A DNA stretch of 44,754 nucleotides from the NCBI RefSeq assembly GCF_000372725.1, contig NW_005199166.1, positions 29,842 to 74,595 on the forward strand, read 5' to 3'. This DNA is from Emiliania huxleyi CCMP1516. Lineage: Eukaryota; Haptophyta; Isochrysidales; Noelaerhabdaceae. The notes beneath the pieces were generated by a model. It was given only the letters and a program-made list of their open reading frames with translations. It did not search any database and was not told where the DNA came from. A program made the translations under genes and the position numbers. Shown piece after piece: positions 22,015 through 32,310 of the stretch; position 1 is the stretch's first letter; every line of letters starts with the position of its first letter.

Positions 22015-22586
22015 GGGTGGGAGGGTGGGAGGGAGGAAGCGCGCGGAGAACGGGTGTTTCTACGAATATCTCTTGCGCAACACCGCCAAGGGGGGGTATT
22101 CAAGCGCTTCATGGGTGGGTGGAATCTCTCTTGAAAGCATCGGTTCGAAGACTCCCCCCCCCCGTGAAGAGGCCCGTGAAGAGGCCACCCTCGCTTGAAG
22201 CGCCTCTGCAGCCCTCGCTTTCGCTCTCATGCGCGACGCTGGCCAGGCCATGTAGGTGCGCGCTGCCGCCCAATCGACGCGCTCCCCCGCCCAACACCCC
22301 TACCCGCCGGGCAGCGCGCCATCCAGATGGCCGCCCCGACCCTCACTTCCGGCTGCGCGCCCACGCATCGGCCAGCAGGGCCGCCGAGCCACGCTATACA
22401 GCGAGCATGAGCAAGTCAAGGGAAGTCGGAAGATGGGGCGCGTTTTGTGTTGTTCTTTCGGGATTCGGCGGCAGTGTGTGAGCGAGGAGTTTCGCTGTTA
22501 ATTTCTTTGGGGGGCCAAGCCAGGGTGATACTCGAGGGGAAGGGGGAAGGGGACGTCCCCTCACCAGACACCACCTCCCACCAAGC
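22015..22586. other. intergenic, no gene recognised
   Basis: 5' flank of ankyrin gene 1 and 3' flank of the next minus-strand gene. GC-rich with a short C run at 22154-22163 and a duplicated GTGAAGAGGCC near 22164. No coding sequence recognised. Confidence 0.5.
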
Positions 22587-23360
22587 TCAACTCAGCTCGA
22601 GGGCGCCGAGCGAGTCGGCCACGTCGTCCGACCTCCTGGGCGCCGCTGACCGGCGCACCGCGGCGGCGCCGAAGCGGCAGAGCGAATGCCGCTCGGCCGA
22701 CACCAGCCAGAGGTGCTCTCCGTCGGCGTCGAGGCAGATGCCGTTGACGCGCCGCGTGCTGCTCCCCGCCACGGGGATCACCTGCAGCGGCGCCCCCTGC
22801 AGCGTCAGCACGTAGACCCGGTCCCAGTCGGCCACGTGGAGCAAAGGCTCCGCCGCCGCACGCCGCCTACCCCTCCCCGGATTCCGGCCCAGGAGCCGTC
22901 GAACGTGGCGCGCCCGGATTCCGGCCCAGGAGGCTCTCGAGCGGCACACTGGTGACCCGCTGCTCGACGCTCTCGTTCAAGCGTCGACCGGACACAACGC
23001 CGCTCGTAGGCCGCCACGACCAGGCTGGTCGGCATCTGAGTTGAGGCTTGCACCAAGCTGCACGAGTGCATCGGCCGTGGCCGCAGCAGGTCCATCCGAC
23101 GGGCGTCAAAGCTTGCCGTCGGCGTGCTGTCGTGGGAGAGCCGCCAGACCTCGGGCGCCACCTCGAACGCGAGCGGCGGTGGCGCCGCGCCCTCCGCCGT
23201 CGCCGCCACCATCACGCCGACCGCCCGCGCAATCTCGCCAAGGTCGGTGGCGCCGAAGCTGGCGCCGCCCAGCGCGCTGCGCAAGAGGCGCAGCGGCACG
23301 TCGGCGGCGCCGCCGAGGCGCGCGCACGCGCCGCAGACGTTGGCGATTCTGGCCGTGCTG
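22587..23360 (-). CDS. uncharacterised protein, possibly beta-propeller; exon structure unresolved
   Basis: At least two coding segments are visible on the minus strand. The upstream one (about 23355-23050) reads IANVCGACARLGG ... FEVAPEVWRLSHDSTPTASF. The downstream one (about 22850-22587) reads DRVYVLTLQGAPLQVIPVAG, then RRVNGICLDADGEHLWLVS, and ends at 22587. The second resembles a blade of an NHL/SMP30-like beta-propeller. Between them, 22870-23045 contains a duplicated GGGCCGGAATCCGGG block that looks intronic; I cannot fix the splice sites. It could be a separate gene or the C-terminal part of the reductase gene directly upstream, which reaches an in-frame TAG at 23365. Confidence 0.4.
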
Positions 23361-23364
23361 AGCC

Positions 23365-26300
23365 CTACCCGGTCGCCTTGCCCGCCGCCTCTCCCGTCGC
23401 AGCCCCGCCCGCCGCTGCGCGCTCGAGTGCGGTGATCTGGCGCAGCCGCCGGCGCGCCCCCGCGGGCAAGCGCAGCTCCCCGCCTCGCCCCGGCGGAGGC
23501 AGCGCCGCGAGCGCGAGGGAGGCGGGCGGGCCGGCCGCCGCGACGGCGCGTCGCCACGAGCTGTACGGCATCTCGACCCGCGCCGCGCCGCCAGTCGCCT
23601 CGTCGAGCAGCGCCGCGAGAGGCAGCGCCGCGAGGCCGAACGCCGCGGCGTCCAAGTGACGCACCCGCACCGGCGCGTCGGTGGCCTCAGCCCCGGAGAC
23701 GGCCGAGCCCGCGGCGGCGCCCCCGGCGGCGAGCTCGGCGAGCCGCGCCGCCGCCACGTCCACCGGCAGAACGGCGACGGACCTGACTCGGAGGCGATGC
23801 CATTGGCCGAGACGACCCGAGATCGCCCGAGATCGCCCCGAGATTGCCCCGAGATTAGCCGAGGCTGACCTGCCTCCCGATGCGATGCCTGCGGGGCTGG
23901 CGCCCGTCGCGCGCACGGCGCACAGCAGCAGCGACAGCCAATCGCGTAGCTGCGACCGCCCGTCGGCTGCGGCGGCGGCGGTGGACAGCGCGGAGGCGTC
24001 TGCAGCGGAGGCGGTGGAGGAAACGGCGACGGCGGAGTCGGCGGCGGTGGCGGATGAAGCGGCGGAGAGAGTGGAGGAGGGGCTGGCGGTGGAGGCGGCT
24101 GAGGCGGTGGAGGCGGTGGAAGCGGGGGCGGCGGTAGCGGCGAGGGAAGCGGAGGCGGCGGTGGCGCTGGTGGAAGCGGCGGTGGCGCTGGTGGAGGCGG
24201 CTGCGGCGGGGCCGAGGAGGCCGAGGCGCGCGATGATGAGTCGGATGCGGCCGCACGAGGCGGCGGCCGCGAGCAAGTGCTCCGCGAGCAGCTTGCCTAC
24301 GGGACATGTCTCGGACATGTCATGGACACGTGTCACGGGCATGTCCACACGCGCCGCGGGCAGCTTGCTCTGCGCGTAGCCCGTCTCGAGCGCCGCAGCG
24401 CACGCCGGCGGCACGAGCTCCTCGCCCGACTCGGCCCGCCAGCCCGCGGCGGCGGCGGCGGACGCCACCGGAATGACGGACAGCGTGGAGACGAAGAGGA
24501 AGAGGGGGGGCGGCCGGCCGGCGCGGCTGACGAGGTCAACCAGCGCCGCGGTGGCGCCGACATTGGCTGCGCGCAGCGCGGCGTACGGCCGGCCGAGGTC
24601 GAGAGCGGCGGCGCTGTGCACGACCGCGCGCACGTCTAGCCTGCGGGACATGTCCGGGACATGTCTTGGACATGTCCTGGACGTGACCGCGCGTCGAGCC
24701 AGCGTCGCGAACGCAGCAGAGTCGGGGCGGGGAGGGCGGTATCGCGCCGTGTGCTGGAGCATCGCACGAGTACACGGGCTGCGAGTCCAGTGAGCACGGC
24801 TGCAACACAGCCGGAGACAGCCCGCTAGCAGGCCTCGAGATACGGGGAGGTACGGGGAGGTGTGGAACCGCATCTAGGGGCGACGGGCCGGCTGAGCGCC
24901 TAGCCTCCGAGAGGAGCCGAGATGGGCCGAGAGGAGCCGAGAGGAGCCGCGCGCTCGTCGAGCGGGCCCGGGCACCGCGCGGTCGGCCGGGGCGAGGCCG
25001 AGGCCGGGTGTGGCGAGGTCGGCGCGGAAGAGGCGCACGCGGTCGTCACTGCCGATTCCCGCGGTGGCGACGCGCCGAGCCTCGCCTCGCAGCAGCACCG
25101 CGACCACCGGCCAGCCGTCGGCGAGCAGCGACGCGAGCAGGCGCGGACCCAGCGTGCCGGTGGCGCCTAGGCTCCGAGATGCGCCGAGATGCGCCGAGAT
25201 GCGCCGAGATGACAGAAGACAAACCAGCGTGCCGGTACGCGCCAGTCAGGAGCACGCACGCGCCGTCAGCCACCCCGCCCAGCGCGACGCCCTCGCAAGC
25301 CGTGAAGCCGCCCGCCCCGCAGCCCGCGGGCGTGCAATCGGCGGCCCCTCCCCCTCCCCCCGCCGCCGCCGCCGCTAGCTCCGCCGCCTCCCTCTCCCAC
25401 GCGGCCGGCGGCATCGGATCCGCGGCGTCGCCCTCCGCAGCGCCTGCGGTGCCGCCCTCGAGCGCCCGCGTCTTGCGCCGCAGCTGCCACGGGCTGAGGG
25501 AGAAGAGCAGAGCAGCGTGCAGCCGCGGCGCGGCGCGCCCTAAGGGGAGAGGGGGAAGGGGAGTTGGAGAGGAGCGAATGGGGGGGGGGGGGGGGAGGTG
25601 GAAAAAGGGTTCCCCAAATCCCAAAAAGGCGGAAAAGGGGGGGNNNNNNNNNNNNNNNNNNNNNNNNNNNNNNNNNNNNNNNNNNNNNNNNNNNNNNNNN
25701 NNNNNNNNNNNNNNNNNNNNNNNNNNNNNNNNNNNNNNNNNNNNNNNNNNNNNNNNNNNNNNNNNNNNNNNNNNNNNNNNNNNNNNNNNNNNNNNNNNNN
25801 NNNNNNNNNNNNNNNNNNNNNNNNNNNNNNNNNNNNNNNNNNNNNNNNNNNNNNNNNNNNNNNNNNNNNNNNNNNNNNNNNNNNNNNNNNNNNNNNNNNN
25901 NNNNNNNNNNNNNNNNNNNNNNNNNNNNNNNNNNNNNNNNNNNNNNNNNNNNNNNNNNNNNNNNNNNNNNNNNNNNNNNNNNNNNNNNNNNNNNNNNNNN
26001 NNNNNNNNNNNNNNNNNNNNNNNNNNNNNNNNNNNNNNNNNNNNNNNNNNNNNNNNNNNNNNNNNNNNNNNNNNNNNNNNNNNNNNNNNNNNNNNNNNNN
26101 NNNNNNNNNNNNNNNNNNNNNNNNNNNNNNNNNNNNNNNNNNNNNNNNNACGGCACACGGCAGCTCGTGGGCCTGCAGCCGCGCCTAGTCACCAGTGGTC
26201 AAGTCGCGGTAGGTGGTTGAGGAAGCAAGCGGAGCAGCTCGTCAGGCCGCGAGCCGCGCCGCCGCCGCCGCGCCACGCATCTCGCCCAGCACTACTGCGG

Positions 26301-29300
26301 CGGGAGTCGCGGCTGCCTCCCGCCTCAGCAGGACCACCGCAGTCGCCGCCGCGTCGCCCGCGCGAGCAAAGAGCAAGCACCTGCGACACGCGTACTCTCG
26401 GGTAATCTCGGGTAATCTCGGGTAATCTCGAGCAAAGAGCAGGCACCCGCGACACGTGTCTAGAAGAAGTGGCTCGGAGGTGCCTCGGAGGTGCCTCGGA
26501 AGGGTCTCGGAAGGGCCTCGGAAGGGTCTCGGAGGGTCTCTGAGTGGTCTCTGAGTGGTCTCTGAGTGGTCTCGCACGCGCCGGTCGACGGAGGCGCAGC
26601 CAGCCTCGAAGGCGGCCTCTGCGCGCTGCGGCGTCCAAAACTCGCCTTTGAGAGGAGCCGAGGGGAACCTATGAGCCGAGATCAGACCAGGGGAGCCGAG
26701 GGGAGCCGAGAGGAGCCGAGAGGAGCCGAGGGGAGCCGAGGGGAGCCGAGAGGAGCCGAGGTGAGCCGAGAGGAGCCGAGGTGAGCCGAGAGGAGCCGAG
26801 ACCAAGACTCGCCGTTGCTCAGCTTGACCGCGAAGCCGAGCCGATCGACTACCTCGAGCAACCTGTCCACGCCGCGCAGCGGTGAAGAGCTGCCCCTCCA
26901 CTCCACCCCTCCACCACCCCAGCGCGCCTCCCGCCGCCCCCCGGCCCCTCGACCCACCGGCCGATGTCGCCGGTGCGGAACCAGCCGTCGGCGTCGAGCC
27001 GCGCCGCGCCTGCGGGACGTGTCTCGGACATGTCATGGACGCGTCCTCGACATGTCCGCGTCGAGCCGTGGCGCGCCGCCGCCGCCGACGATGACGCCGC
27101 GAGAAGTCTTGACAAGGATCTCGCCGGCGCCTGGCCCGGCGCCCGGCAGCGGCCGCAGCCTCACCTCCACCCCGGGGAGAGGCACGCCTAGCGTCCGTGA
27201 CTCGTCCGCTGAATAAGGTGCTCCTCGAAGGCAGGTCCAGCCCCGCCAGCGGGGGAGGGGCACGCCGTCGCGCGCGATCCCGCCCGGCACCTCGCTCATC
27301 CCGTACCTGCGGGGAGATATGGGGAGATGTGGCGAGATGTCGGGAGATGTGGGGAGATATGGCACCTCGCTCATCCCGTACCTAAGGATTGCAATCTCCT
27401 GCAATCTCCCCATATCTCCCCATATCTCCCCATATCTCGCTCATCCCGCACCTGACGATTGCAGTCCAATCCTCACCAGTCAGTCAGCCATCGGCTGTTG
27501 GTACCGCCACCCCGCTCATCCCGCCACCCGTTCGACACGGCACAGCCGGCGCCGCCAAACACCTCGCGCAGGAAGGCCAGCTGCGCCTGCGGCACCACCG
27601 CGCCGCCGACAGCCACCAGCCGCAGCCGAGGCCCGCCCAGCCGCCGCACCGCAGCAAGAGCCGCCGCCCGCGCCGCCGCCCGCACCGCCGTCCGCGCCGC
27701 CGCCCGCGCCGCCGCCCGCGCCGCCGCCGCCGCTGCCTCCGACTCTGCCGACTCCGCCTCCTCCGCCGCCCCCCCCGCCGCCTCCTCCTCCGCCTCCTCC
27801 GCTGCCCCCCCCGCCGCCTCCTCCGCCGCCTCCACCGCCTCCGCCTCGTCCGCCTCGTCCGCCGCGTCGGCCGCCGCCGCCTGCGCCGCCTGCGCCGCCG
27901 CCTCCTCCGCCTTGTGCGCCGCCTCGGCCGCCGCCGCCTCGGCCGCGGTGAGCTCCGACGCGAACCGGCGCTCGTACAGCGAGAAGAATCGCGGCGCGGC
28001 GGCCAGCTGTGTCGGTGCGACGGCTCGGATCTGCTCGAGGAGCCCGTGCCCTCCCGCGGCGCTCCCGCCCCGGCCACTGCAGAGGCCGAGCCGCCCGCCG
28101 TGGAGCAGCTCGCCTACCAGACGCCCAAATCTCGGGTCATCTCGGGTCATCTCGAGGCAGCCGCCAACCGTGAAGCAGCTCGCCCCACGCCGCCCGCCGC
28201 GCCTGCGTGAGGGGCGGGAGGACCGAGAGGCTGAGATGTCTCGGATGTGTCTCGGGCGTGTCTCGGGCGTGTCTCGGGAGAGTCTTGGACGTGTCCGGCG
28301 CCTGCCCGTGGGAGAGAGGCGCAAAGAGCGCGCCGCACGAGACGCGGACACTCCTATTCAGCGCACGCGCTCCCTCTCTCTCCCTTGCTCCTCATCCCTC
28401 CTCGACAGGCGGCGGACGAGCTGCGCAGGCGCACCGGCGGGCGAGAGCGGCGCGCGCACGCCTTCAGGCGGGCGGGCAGGTATAAGAATTCAGACTTCCT
28501 CATGCACACTCATTAGCCACCCCTCCGCGCCTCGAGACGGGCGGGCAGCGCTCGCTCCACTCGGCCCACCTACCGTCCGCGCGCGCCCGTGAAGTGTCTG
28601 GGAGGCGTCTGGGAGGCGTCTGGGAGGCGTCTGGGAGGTGTCTGGGAGGGGTCTGGGAGGTGTCTAGGAGGTGTCTGGGAGGTGTCTGGTGGCGCGTAGC
28701 TCCGCGCACCGACGCGCATCGAACCAGAGAGGCTTGCGCGCGCCAGTGGAGCCGAAGGAGAAGAGGCACGTGACGAGCCGCTCTTCTGCTGTGGCGGCGT
28801 CTGGTGTCGCGGCGATTCGCCCGCCGCCCGCCGCCTCGCCGCCGCCCTCGCCGCCTCCCTCGCCGCCTCCCTCGCCGCCGCCCTGGCCGCCTCCCTCGCC
28901 CCTCCGCCCCCCTGCAAGCAGCCTCTTTCGCACCTCCTGCGCTGTGAGGACGCACCCGTCGCCCAGCAGCCGCCTGGTGCGCCAGGACGCGCGGCAGCAC
29001 TGTGCCGACAGACAGTGCCGACAGAGAGTCTTGTGTCTATGTGGTCTGTGTGTCGCTCCCGTGTGGCCGCCTCTCCGGCTCGCCTAGCGCCCCACCCTTC
29101 CCGCGCTGGTGTCCGGTCGCTGGCACAGACGGTGTCTTCACCCCTCTAGTCTTTCTACCAACTCTATCCCCGAGCCGCCTCCAGTCGCCGGCGTGCGCCT
29201 CATCCACCACCGCCACCGCCACCGTGCGCGCGCGCACCGCCGCCGCCTCGCGCGCCGCCGCCAGCGCGTCCGCAGGGGCGGCGGACGCGTCTGCCGCGAT

Positions 29301-30014
29301 CGAAGGCAGCGCAGCCTGCGTCACGAAGGGTCAAGGTCAGGGCGAGAGTACGGTCTCGTGCCGTGTGTTCGGAGCCCGCGGCGGCGGAACACGTGGGCTA
29401 CGGAGACAGCTGCACACCGCTTGATCTAGGCCTCGAGAGATGGGGAGATGCGAGGAGATGCCCGTGCGCCGCATCTAGGCCTCGTGATGTGGGGAGATAC
29501 GGGGAGATGTGGATCTGAATCCGCATCTAGGCCGAGCCACCAGCGCACAGGCCCAGTCCGCAAGAAGCCAGCCGGCGCTGTTGGAGGCGCAGATGACGAC
29601 CGCTGCTCCACCGCCGCCGCACCGCCGCCTCACCTCGTCGCCGAGTGCGCGCGCCGCAGCGCCGCACCTGCCATAGCTCCACCACCGGACACTGCCGTCG
29701 GCTCGCGGCTCGCCGAGCAGCGGCCGGCCGGCGTAGGCAGCAAAGGCACGCGCGACCAGCAGCCGCGGGTCGACGGCCTCCGAGCCGCCGGCCTGTGTCG
29801 CAAACGCCTCGGCAAAGACGCGCCGGCGCAGCGCGAGCGGAGATGCCTCATCGACAAAGAGCGAGTCATCGCCGCCACACCTCGGGCAGCGCTCGCCGGC
29901 GCAAGCTCGGCAGCGTCGCAGCTCGTCGCATCGCTCGTCGCTGCAGCGCTGCCGCGGCTCGTCTGCTGCGAGCGAGCGGCCACAACTGTCGCACAAATCG
30001 GCTGGCGGCGGCAT
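23365..30014 (-). CDS. adenylation (acyl-AMP ligase) + thioester reductase multidomain enzyme, with assembly gap
   Basis: A long, intron-rich gene read in order on the minus strand. The N-terminus (30014) is cysteine-rich (CDSCGRSL ... CRAC ... CPRC), likely zinc-binding. The adenylation domain follows: WWSYGRCGAAARAL, LFSFGSTGARKPLWF (divergent P-loop), VRVSCGALFAPLSHG, LRLVAVGGAVVP, YGMSEVPGG, GWFRTGDIG and KLSNGE. After the gap, a Rossmann reductase domain has TGATGTLG (25242-25167 spliced out), VVHSAAALDL, FVSTLSVIP and the Tyr-x3-Lys site GYAQSK, which forms across intron 24368-24297. This is the AMP-ligase/reductase pairing of Lys2 and carboxylic acid reductases, which activate a carboxylic acid and reduce it to an aldehyde. 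No carrier domain is visible between them, though the gap could hide one. Resolved introns: 28301-28203, 28183-28114, 27527-27307, 25242-25167, 24368-24297; four of these are GC-AG and 27527-27307 is GT-AG. Several other boundaries remain unresolved. Confidence 0.75.
25644..26149. other. assembly gap (506 N)
   Basis: Run of N inside the adenylation/reductase gene, next to long G runs (25579-25594, 25636-25643) that probably stopped sequencing. The end of the adenylation domain (LQAHELPC) lies on one side and linker sequence before the reductase on the other. The gap length may be arbitrary. Confidence 0.99.
26460..26810. repeat. intronic 11-bp and 10-bp minisatellites in the adenylation domain
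   Basis: About 26470-26572 holds 11-bp units (GGTGCCTCGGA, then TCTCGGAAGGG, then TGGTCTCTGAG). About 26650-26808 holds 10-bp units (GAGCCGAGAG type, about 14 copies). They fall in two different introns; the second is bounded by a GGCGAGTYTTGG duplication and splits the codons of KLSNGE-FWTP. Confidence 0.85.
28590..28692. repeat. intronic 11-bp minisatellite
   Basis: About nine copies of a GTCTGGGAGGC-type unit with small variants, in an intron after the divergent adenylation P-loop coding segment. Confidence 0.85.
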
Positions 30015-30808
30015 TCACTGTAAGGCGGCGGCAGCAGTTTAGCAGTCCTGTCGGTGTGTGGCGGCGGCGGCAGTTTAGCAGTCCTGTCGGTATGTGGCGG
30101 CGGCGGCAGGCAGACACTTGGTTGGGGCCCCGAGTCAAGATCGGACCCGGAGTACTCGATTTATTCGTTTCGCTTCGCGGCCTGGGATGGAGGTAGGTGT
30201 GGGGCGTTTTGGTTTCCGGCTAGGAGCCCGAACCCTGGCCCCGGATTTTCAGATGGAGCCGTATGGGAAAACGTGAATTCACCCGGCACCATGCGCGGCT
30301 GGCGGCATAGGCAGGTTGAGCGATAGCCCCGCGAGGTACGAGCGGGCGGTAGCCTTTCTTCACATACCGAGCTCAACGGTCACGAGAGAAGAAGAGGTCC
30401 AGCACCCCCGCGCATGAACACACATGGCGCCACCGTGAAACGAGGCGGAGGACGCAGGACGCACGTTTCGTAAAGTACGATCCAACTTGGGAAGAACGCA
30501 GGTGGGCACGGAGCCTGGCGGTCGGCGCCCGCAATAGATAGGTAGGTAGAGCGTTTTGGCGCGAGTCAGACAAAATCACAGACCCTGCGGAGTCGACCCT
30601 ATCTCTGTTGCAGACCCCTTGTCCGGGAATTATTGGGGCGAGCGACAAGTCCTCGAGGCCGTCCCCCATTCGCCCCATTCGTAGCAGAAGAGACCGAGAG
30701 AGACTGAGAGAGAGAGACAGCTGAGAAGAGGGAGAAAGAGAGGCTCAACCACAGAGGAAAGAGAGCCAACTGAGAGCTGTGGACAGCGCGCGGGCGGCAA
30801 TCTCGTAC
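30015..30808. promoter_or_regulatory. divergent 5' region with 36-bp tandem duplication
   Basis: Lies between the starts of the adenylation/reductase gene (30014) and the fucosyltransferase-like gene (30809). Immediately upstream of the former are two copies of a 36-bp unit at 30034-30105 containing TTAGCAGTCCTGTCGG, a plausible promoter or 5'UTR element. A GA-rich stretch (about 30685-30765) precedes the other start. No gene is recognised here. Confidence 0.45.
30034..30105. repeat. 36-bp tandem duplication, two copies
   Basis: Copies at 30034-30069 and 30070-30105, nearly identical (one difference seen: GGTGTGTGG versus GGTATGTGG). Starts 20 bp upstream of the minus-strand start at 30014. 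Confidence 0.88.
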
Positions 30809-31537
30809 ATGGTGTCATGCAACGGGCACGCTCTATCGTTCTCTCCTGCTGGCCGCACAAACAACAATTTGGTGCAAATGGCCACCATGATGGTGCTTTC
30901 GAAATTGACCGGCTCGCCAGTCTGCATTCCGTCCGTCCTGAAGCCGTTTGTCGATCACTTTGATTTGGCGGAGAGCAGGCGCTCGTTTTGCATTTCCAAT
31001 CACTGCCCCTCCACTACCAATATCACTGCCGAGGTGAGCTTCCACCGTCGGCATCCCTTGCTGCATGCGGTCAACCGCAGCGTCTTCGACGACGCCTTGG
31101 CACTTTTGCTGAAGCACCCGAAAGGGGATCTTCGAAAGGAACTTGCGCCGTTCTGCACCGTAACGGCGGCGGTGCACGTGCGAAATTTGGAAGGGAGTTG
31201 TGAGCGCCGACTGCACTACAACCGGTCTCTGACGCCAATCTGCAATCTGACGCCGACCTTTGTGCGGGACTCCCTGAGTCATTGTAGTCTCAAAGAGGTT
31301 TATGTCGCGTCCGACCACCAGCTTCCACTGGTGGAGCAGCGACTCGTGTCTCACTTCCACGCCAGCCGCTACGACAGGGCCAGCAGCACCCGGGCCCTCC
31401 TCGTCGATTTGATGGTGCTTGCGATCGCAGCGGCTCGCGACCGTTGCGCTCTGTTGAACCCGGTTTCGACCTTTAGCAGGAACGCGATCGCGCTGCGCCC
31501 AAGCGCAAGTAACTGGTGCGCAAGGAGCATATCTTAG
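30809..31537 (+). CDS. fucosyltransferase-like glycosyltransferase
   Basis: Single open frame, 242 aa from ATG 30809. Three features fit GDP-fucose-dependent transferases: an N-terminal GRTNNNLVQMATMMVL (compare G-R-x-x-N-x-L of alpha-fucosyltransferases), a central VHVRNLEGSC with the H-x-R donor-binding element, then VYVASDHQLP and a C-terminal LVDLMVLAIAARDR ... STFSRNAIAL (compare the conserved acidic/Ser-Thr-Phe motif). The protein is short for the family and has no membrane anchor or signal peptide, so an upstream exon may be missing. Third positions are less GC-rich than in neighbouring genes. The assignment rests on motifs only. Confidence 0.55.
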   Translation: MVSCNGHALSFSPAGRTNNNLVQMATMMVLSKLTGSPVCIPSVLKPFVDHFDLAESRRSFCISNHCPSTTNITAEVSFHRRHPLLHAVNRSVFDDALALLLKHPKGDLRKELAPFCTVTAAVHVRNLEGSCERRLHYNRSLTPICNLTPTFVRDSLSHCSLKEVYVASDHQLPLVEQRLVSHFHASRYDRASSTRALLVDLMVLAIAAARDRCALLNPVSTFSRNAIALRPSASNWCARSIS

Positions 31538-32310
31538 GCCCTTTTTGCACGGTGCATCGACTGTAGGGACGTACCTTAAGGTAATGATTAAATCCCTGTG
31601 TGGTGGCGGCGTGCCGTCCTCTTGCGGCGGCGTGCGGCTACCGTTGCTGTGGAGCGGTGCGCAGCGTCGCGCGCGCGTGCCGCCGCCGCCGCCGCTCCAC
31701 CCGGTCCCCATGTGTCGTGAGAGTAATGCCTTGTGCAGATGGCAGTGATGGCACCCGTGTGCTCGAGCCCGAGTGTGACTTGTCACTTGAGCGTCTATCT
31801 AGATATAGTAACCCGTCTGCGCAGCGCTCTCGGAGAGCGCTGTGTACTCGGGTTTGGACGGTAGCGGAGGGCCCCGCCCGCGCCGGAGCGCGGAGGCTGG
31901 TTTGTGTGCGGGTTACTGATTTATCATGTGGTGTTTGCCGAATAAAAGTAGTTTTCGTCGTCAAAACTGTCTCTGACTCTGTCTCACAAAAGCTGTGTCA
32001 GTAACTCAGAGACAGAGTGAGTGTCGACAGTGTCTGTGTTCTGTGCGGTGCGCGCACACCGCAGTCCGTATCCCCCCCCCCCCTCCGGCGCCCAGACCCC
32101 CGGAAAGCCTCTCCCCGAGTGCCGAGAGAGACACACGCACGACCCTTCGCCTTCACCATAGACCAGAGCCCCAGTAGCAGTATCTTCCCCCCGTGCAGTT
32201 GCGCATTGGTATTGCCAGCACGCAGAACAAGCTTCCATACCCTTCCCGCCATTGGCATTGGCCATTGCCAGTGCGCGCCAGCACGCAACAGACCTCTTGG
32301 TCTTCGCGGG
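31538..32310. other. convergent 3' region with dispersed repeat
   Basis: Between the stops of the fucosyltransferase-like gene and ankyrin gene 2. It holds the second copy of the 32-bp repeat (31590-31621), an AATAAA near 31940, a C run at 32072-32082 and no recognised gene. Confidence 0.5.
31590..31621. repeat. dispersed 32-bp repeat, copy 2
   Basis: Identical to 17346-17377. It lies just past the stop of the fucosyltransferase-like gene. A partial second GGCGGCGTGC follows at about 31625. Confidence 0.85.
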
